From NCBI GenBank assembly GCA_030425745.1, contig JAUHZW010000017.1, forward strand, positions 1 to 17,993: a stretch of DNA of 17,993 bases, given 5' to 3'. The first letter of the stretch is position 1; each line of letters starts with the position of its first letter. The stretch is from Actinomycetes bacterium (GTDB taxonomy: Bacteria > Actinomycetota > Actinomycetes > S36-B12). Position numbers and translations under genes: made by a program. Under the pieces are notes generated by a model. It did not search any database. It was not told the origin of the DNA and saw nothing but the letters and a program-made list of their open reading frames with translations. Positions 14,498 to 17,993 of this stretch are shown here, piece by piece.

Positions 14498-15892
14498 GTG
14501 CGCAATCTCGACCAGATCATCAAGGCCTATGACGTCCGCGGCGTCTACCCCGATCAACTCGATGAGGATCTCGCCCACGCGGTGGGTGCGGCCTTCGTGC
14601 GCGTGCTCGGCATCCGTGCGTCCGAGGGCGGCCCGGGCGCCGTCGTCATCGGCCATGACATGCGCCCGTCGGGCCCGGATCTCGTCGCGTCCTTCGCCGA
14701 GGGAGTCCGGGAGCAGGGCTGCGATGTCATCCTGATCGGCCTGTGCAGCACGGACGGGCTCTACTTCGCATCCGGCACGCTGGGCCTCCCGGGCGCCATG
14801 TTCACCGCGAGCCACAACCCCGCCCAGTACAACGGCATCAAGCTGTGTCGCGCGGGAGCGGCCCCGGTGGGCCAGGACTCGGGCCTCCGCGAGATCAAGG
14901 AGATGGTCGGGGGCGAGGTTCCGTCCTTCGAGGGGCCCGTCGGCGAGGTGCGCGAGCAGGACCTGCTGACCGGCTACGCGGAGTTCCTTCGCGGGCTCGT
15001 CGACCTCTCCGGCATCCGGCGGCTGAAGGTCGTCGTCGACGCGGGCAACGGGATGGGCGGCTACACCGTCCCCGCCGTGCTGGGTGATGCCTGCGGGCTG
15101 CCGGCCCTTCCACTGGACATCGACGCGATGTACTTCGAGCTCGACGGCTCGTTCCCCAACCATGAGGCCAATCCGATCGAGCCGGAGAACATGCGTGACC
15201 TGCAGGCGCGCGTGCGTGAGGTGGGGGCAGACATCGGCCTCGCCTTCGATGGCGACGCCGACCGCTGCTTCATCGTCGACGAGCGCGGCGAGATCGTCAG
15301 CCCGTCGACCCTCACGGCCCTCATCGCGGCACGCGAGCTGGCGAAGGTGCCCGGTGCGGCAGTGATCCACAACCTGATCACGTCCCAGGCCGTGCCCGAG
15401 GTCATCACAGAGAACGGCGGCACTCCGGTGCGCACCCGGGTGGGCCACTCCTTCATCAAGGCCACGATGGCCGAGGCTGACGCCGTGTTCGGCGGCGAGC
15501 ACTCGGGCCACTTCTACTTCCGCGACTTCTGGCGGGCCGACTCCGGCATGCTCGCGGCGCTGCACGCCCTCGCGGCCCTCGGGGAGACGGCTGAGGGCAC
15601 CACGCTGTCGAGCATGCTCGCGCCCTACGACCGCTACGCGATGAGCGGTGAGATCAACACGGAGGTCGCCGACATCGCCGCAGCGACGCAGGCGATCCGC
15701 AACACGTTCGCCGCTCGGGCGCAGGACATCGAGGACTTCGACGGCATGACGGTCACCGGCGACACCTGGTGGTTCAACGTCCGGCCGAGCAACACCGAGC
15801 CGCTGCTGCGACTCAACGTCGAGGCGGCTGATCCTGCGGTGATGGCGGGTATTCGTGACGAGGTCCTGGGCATCATGCGAGCGGGGGCCTGA
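14498..15892 (+). CDS. manB: Phosphomannomutase/phosphoglucomutase
   Basis: This enzyme interconverts mannose-6-phosphate and mannose-1-phosphate, and probably the glucose equivalents, through a phosphoserine. All four active-site loops of the alpha-D-phosphohexomutase family are present in the 464-residue protein: the phosphoserine loop TASHNPAQYNGIK with Ser105, the metal loop DGDADR with Asp251, Asp253 and Asp255, the sugar loop GGEHSGH (332-338), and the phosphate loop RPSNTEPLLRL near the C-terminus. Length is typical. The start is a GTG with a -10 element six bases upstream and no Shine-Dalgarno sequence. The next gene begins one base after the stop, followed by manA, so mannose activation is made from one message. 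PMM and PMM/PGM activities cannot be told apart reliably by eye. Confidence 0.94.
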   Translation: MRNLDQIIKAYDVRGVYPDQLDEDLAHAVGAAFVRVLGIRASEGGPGAVVIGHDMRPSGPDLVASFAEGVREQGCDVILIGLCSTDGLYFASGTLGLPGAMFTASHNPAQYNGIKLCRAGAAPVGQDSGLREIKEMVGGEVPSFEGPVGEVREQDLLTGYAEFLRGLVDLSGIRRLKVVVDAGNGMGGYTVPAVLGDACGLPALPLDIDAMYFELDGSFPNHEANPIEPENMRDLQARVREVGADIGLAFDGDADRCFIVDERGEIVSPSTLTALIAARELAKVPGAAVIHNLITSQAVPEVITENGGTPVRTRVGHSFIKATMAEADAVFGGEHSGHFYFRDFWRADSGMLAALHALAALGETAEGTTLSSMLAPYDRYAMSGEINTEVADIAAATQAIRNTFAARAQDIEDFDGMTVTGDTWWFNVRPSNTEPLLRLNVEAADPAVMAGIRDEVLGIMRAGA

Positions 15893-15893
15893 C

Positions 15894-16130
15894 ATGGGTG
15901 AGCTGACCGGCCGCGCCGCCCCGCTGGGCATCTCCGCTGACCTGTGGGACATCCTCGCCTGCCCGTGCGACGCGCACGGGGCTGTGACGCCTGACGAGGC
16001 CACGGGTCGCATCGTGTGCACGGTGTGCGGCCGCTCCTTCCCGGTGCGCGACGGCATCCCGGTGATGCTGCTCGACGAGGCGATCCTGCCGCCTGACGGC
16101 GTGCAGGGTGACCTGCTGGCGGGCGACTGA
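15894..16130 (+). CDS. Trm112-like small zinc-ribbon protein
   Basis: A 78-residue protein with a four-cysteine zinc ribbon, Cys23 and Cys25 (LACPCDAHG) and Cys42 and Cys45 (VCTVCGRSFP), followed by VRDGIPVMLLDEA. This is the Trm112/UPF0434 pattern, although the first pair is CxC rather than the usual CxxC. Trm112 proteins in eukaryotes and archaea bind and activate methyltransferases; the role of bacterial members is largely unclear. It sits one base after manB and one base before manA, so it is co-translated with the mannose enzymes, an arrangement I remember from Streptomyces too. The ATG at 15894 has only a G-rich stretch upstream, which suggests coupling to manB termination. Confidence 0.87.
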   Translation: MGELTGRAAPLGISADLWDILACPCDAHGAVTPDEATGRIVCTVCGRSFPVRDGIPVMLLDEAILPPDGVQGDLLAGD

Positions 16131-16131
16131 C

Positions 16132-17208
16132 GTGCTCATCGTCCGCGGGGCCATCAAGCCCTATGACTGGGGCATCGTCGACGGCCTCGCTCCGTGGTCC
16201 GAGCCGACGGGTGAGCCACAGGCCGAGCTGTGGTTCGGCGTGCACCCGGGCGGCCCATCACCGCTTGTCGATGAGAACTGGCGGCCCACCGGGGAGCACC
16301 TGGGTGACCGCTTCGACGTCGAGGCTATTCCACTGCTGGTGAAGCTTCTTGCGGCAGCCAAGCCGCTGTCGGTGCAGGTGCACCCGCGGCGGCAGGTCGC
16401 CGTGGAGCAGTACGCCGCGCAGGACGACTCCGGCCCGGTGATCTATACCGATCCCTTCGAGAAGACCGAGATGCTGGTCGCCCTGGAGGACTTCGAGGCC
16501 TTCGCCGGCTGGCGGTCGGCGGATCAGGCGCTGTCGTTCCTCGCGTCCGTCGAGGGCACCGAGTCCGCCGTGCAGTCCCTGCGCACGGGCAAGCTCGCTG
16601 ATGCCATCCGTGCGCTCCTCGAACTGGGCTCCCCCGAGCGCATCGCCTCCCTGCCCGCCGCGGCACGCGCCGCGGGTCTTCCCCCCGAGCAGGTCGCCGC
16701 GTACGAGACCGTCGCCGAGCTCTACCCGGACGACGCCGGGGCGCTCGTGACCCCTCTGCTCGACTACCTCGCCCTCGCGCCGGGAGAGGCGGTCTACGTG
16801 CCGGCGGGTGTGCCCCACAGCTACATCCGCGGCACCGGACTGGAGGTGATGTCGTCCAGCGACAACGTCGTGCGCCTGGGCCTGACGTCCAAGCCGGTCC
16901 ACGTGGAGCATGCGATCAACGCGCTGGTCCCGGACCTGCGGCCGCAGGTGCTGCGGACGAGCCACGGCGACCTCATCTGGCCGATCGACTCCCCGTTCGT
17001 CGTCCGCGTCCTGCGCGCCGGCGACGAGAAGATCCTCGCCGGCTCCTACCGGATCGTGCTGCTCATCGAGGGCGACGCGACCGTCCACTCCGTCGGTGCT
17101 GAGACCACTCTCCGGCAGGGCACCGCCGCCGTCATGGACGCCAACGATCCCGATGCCGTGATCCATGCTGACGGCCTCGTCGCGATCATCCAGTCCACGG
17201 AGAGATAG
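16132..17208 (+). CDS. manA: Mannose-6-phosphate isomerase, class I
   Basis: ManA interconverts fructose-6-phosphate and mannose-6-phosphate and opens the route to GDP-mannose. The 358-residue cupin enzyme keeps the four zinc ligands of type I isomerases: Gln82 and His84 in LSVQVHP, Glu113 in EKTEM, and His229 in PAGVPHSY. The nearby GTGLEVMSSSDNVVRLGLT stretch is also typical. The usual KPE triad reads KTE here, a conservative change. The GTG at 16132 directly follows the Trm112-like stop and gives the expected opening IVRGAIKPYDWG. The CDF gene follows three bases after the stop. In several actinobacteria I remember a SIS-domain phosphoglucose/phosphomannose isomerase beside manA; none is found here, so ManA would be the only such enzyme of this cluster. 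Confidence 0.94.
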   Translation: MLIVRGAIKPYDWGIVDGLAPWSEPTGEPQAELWFGVHPGGPSPLVDENWRPTGEHLGDRFDVEAIPLLVKLLAAAKPLSVQVHPRRQVAVEQYAAQDDSGPVIYTDPFEKTEMLVALEDFEAFAGWRSADQALSFLASVEGTESAVQSLRTGKLADAIRALLELGSPERIASLPAAARAAGLPPEQVAAYETVAELYPDDAGALVTPLLDYLALAPGEAVYVPAGVPHSYIRGTGLEVMSSSDNVVRLGLTSKPVHVEHAINALVPDLRPQVLRTSHGDLIWPIDSPFVVRVLRAGDEKILAGSYRIVLLIEGDATVHSVGAETTLRQGTAAVMDANDPDAVIHADGLVAIIQSTER

Positions 17209-17211
17209 ACG

Positions 17212-17993
17212 ATGAGCACCGAGGGTGGCATCAAGGCGGTCATCGCGGCACTGCTGGCGAACCTCGGCATCGCGGTCGCGAAGTTCATCGCCTTCGCGTT
17301 CACCGGGTCGTCGTCCATGCTCTCCGAGGGCATCCACTCGCTCGCGGACTCCGCGAACCAGGTGCTCCTACTCATCGGCAACAAGCGCGCCAAGAAGGCA
17401 CCGGACTCCCACCACAACTTCGGATACGGCCGGCGCCGGTATGTCTACGGCTTCGTCGTGGCCATCGTGCTGTTCCTCGTCGGTGGTCTGTTCTCCCTCT
17501 ACGAGGGCTGGCACAAGTGGCAGCACCCTGAGCCGCTGTCGGACTGGTGGATCGCTGTCGTGGTGCTCCTCGTCGCGATCGCGCTGGAGGGCATGTCCTT
17601 CCGCACCGCGATGAAGGAGGCCAACCGCTCGCGCGGCCGGCGTTCGCTGCCGAAGTTCGTGCGCGACTCCCGGCAGCCGGAACTTCCCGTCATCCTGCTG
17701 GAGGACGCGGGCGCTCTGGTGGGCCTGGTCTTCGCGCTGATCGGCGTCGGGCTCGCTGTCATCACCGGCAACGGCCGCTTCGATGCGGTCGGCGCCATGG
17801 CGGTCGGCACGCTGCTCGTCGTCATCGCGATCTTCCTGGCCATGGAGATGACGACGATGCTCGTGGGGGAGAGCGCGCTGCCTGAAGAGGTCGCCGCCAT
17901 TCGTGCGGCGCTGGAGAGCTCCGACGGTGTGGACCGCGTCATCCACCTGCGCACTCTGCATGTGGGTCCCGATGAGCTGCTGGTCGCGGCGAA
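17212..17993 (+). CDS. Cation diffusion facilitator (CDF) family metal transporter, 3' end outside window
   Basis: CDF proteins export divalent metals such as zinc, manganese or cobalt in exchange for protons. The visible 260 residues contain about six membrane helices: 8-30, 36-57 with SEGIHSLADSANQ (metal ligands His42 and Asp46), 76-97, 113-127, 158-185 and about 190-215. A His-containing cytoplasmic loop SHHNFGYGRRR follows helix 2. The second metal pair lies in LLEDAGALVGL (Glu164/Asp165), the variant of the SLC30A9-like branch rather than the HxxxD pair of YiiP or ZitB. The cytoplasmic C-terminal domain has begun when the window ends. GGAGAG upstream supports the ATG at 17212. It closes the manB-Trm112-manA run with a three-base gap. 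Its metal cannot be predicted by eye. Confidence 0.92.
   Translation, partial: MSTEGGIKAVIAALLANLGIAVAKFIAFAFTGSSSMLSEGIHSLADSANQVLLLIGNKRAKKAPDSHHNFGYGRRRYVYGFVVAIVLFLVGGLFSLYEGWHKWQHPEPLSDWWIAVVVLLVAIALEGMSFRTAMKEANRSRGRRSLPKFVRDSRQPELPVILLEDAGALVGLVFALIGVGLAVITGNGRFDAVGAMAVGTLLVVIAIFLAMEMTTMLVGESALPEEVAAIRAALESSDGVDRVIHLRTLHVGPDELLVAA

Noticed and set aside
14300..16057. A 585-codon minus-strand frame opposite manB
   Set aside because: manB on the plus strand has all four catalytic loops; the antisense product shows no family features.
1..17993. Mobile elements, CRISPR arrays, toxin-antitoxin or defence genes, tRNA or rRNA genes
   Set aside because: I looked for transposase or integrase motifs, long terminal repeats, regularly spaced repeats and tRNA-like structures and saw none; gene order and composition are uniform.

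Overview
The window is a high-GC stretch of an actinobacterial (Actinomycetota) chromosome. A WhiB-family iron-sulfur regulator, the F420 genes fbiA and fbiB, DUF3499, DUF5719, TIGR03089 and an LCP ligase in one neighbourhood is a combination I know only from that phylum. From memory, the order resembles the whiB/WhiB2 - F420 - manB neighbourhood of Streptomyces and Mycobacterium. I cannot name the genus. I see no tRNA, rRNA, IS element, phage gene, CRISPR array or compositional island. It looks like vertically inherited core chromosome.

Layout. 1-3036: an LCP-family cell-wall ligase (minus, cut by the window edge) diverges from a secreted SpoIID/LytB-domain protein (plus). 3041-5783: a TIGR03089 protein (minus) diverges from a GDP-mannose pyrophosphorylase-type gene (manC), which overlaps an AlkA-like DNA glycosylase. 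5784-8185: fbiA-fbiB (minus), the late steps of coenzyme F420 synthesis. 8409-8666: whiB, divergent from fbiA, with a near-consensus promoter. 8766-13867: a 1194-residue membrane glycosyltransferase and an ATGA-coupled DUF5719 envelope protein. 13923-14420: DUF3499 zinc-binding protein. 14498-17993: manB, a Trm112-like zinc ribbon, manA and a CDF metal transporter, packed with 1-3 bp gaps; the last gene is cut by the window edge.

How they work together. ManA (fructose-6-P to mannose-6-P), ManB (mannose-6-P to mannose-1-P) and ManC (mannose-1-P to GDP-mannose) form a complete GDP-mannose route. The large glycosyltransferase, DUF5719, LCP and SpoIID proteins are envelope factors that could use or remodel the resulting glycans. 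WhiB sits between the F420 and glycan blocks. That these parts form one cell-envelope programme is inference.

Expression. Several genes lack a Shine-Dalgarno sequence and instead carry a TANNNT-like -10 element 6-7 bases before a GTG: TIGR03089, the glycosyltransferase, DUF3499, manB and, more weakly, manC. This suggests leaderless mRNAs, whereas LCP, SpoIID, whiB, DUF5719 and the CDF gene have clear purine-rich ribosome sites. This pattern decided several start codons. Two genes that I remember as common in this neighbourhood are missing: a small zincin-like metallopeptidase near DUF3499, and a SIS-domain sugar isomerase next to manA.
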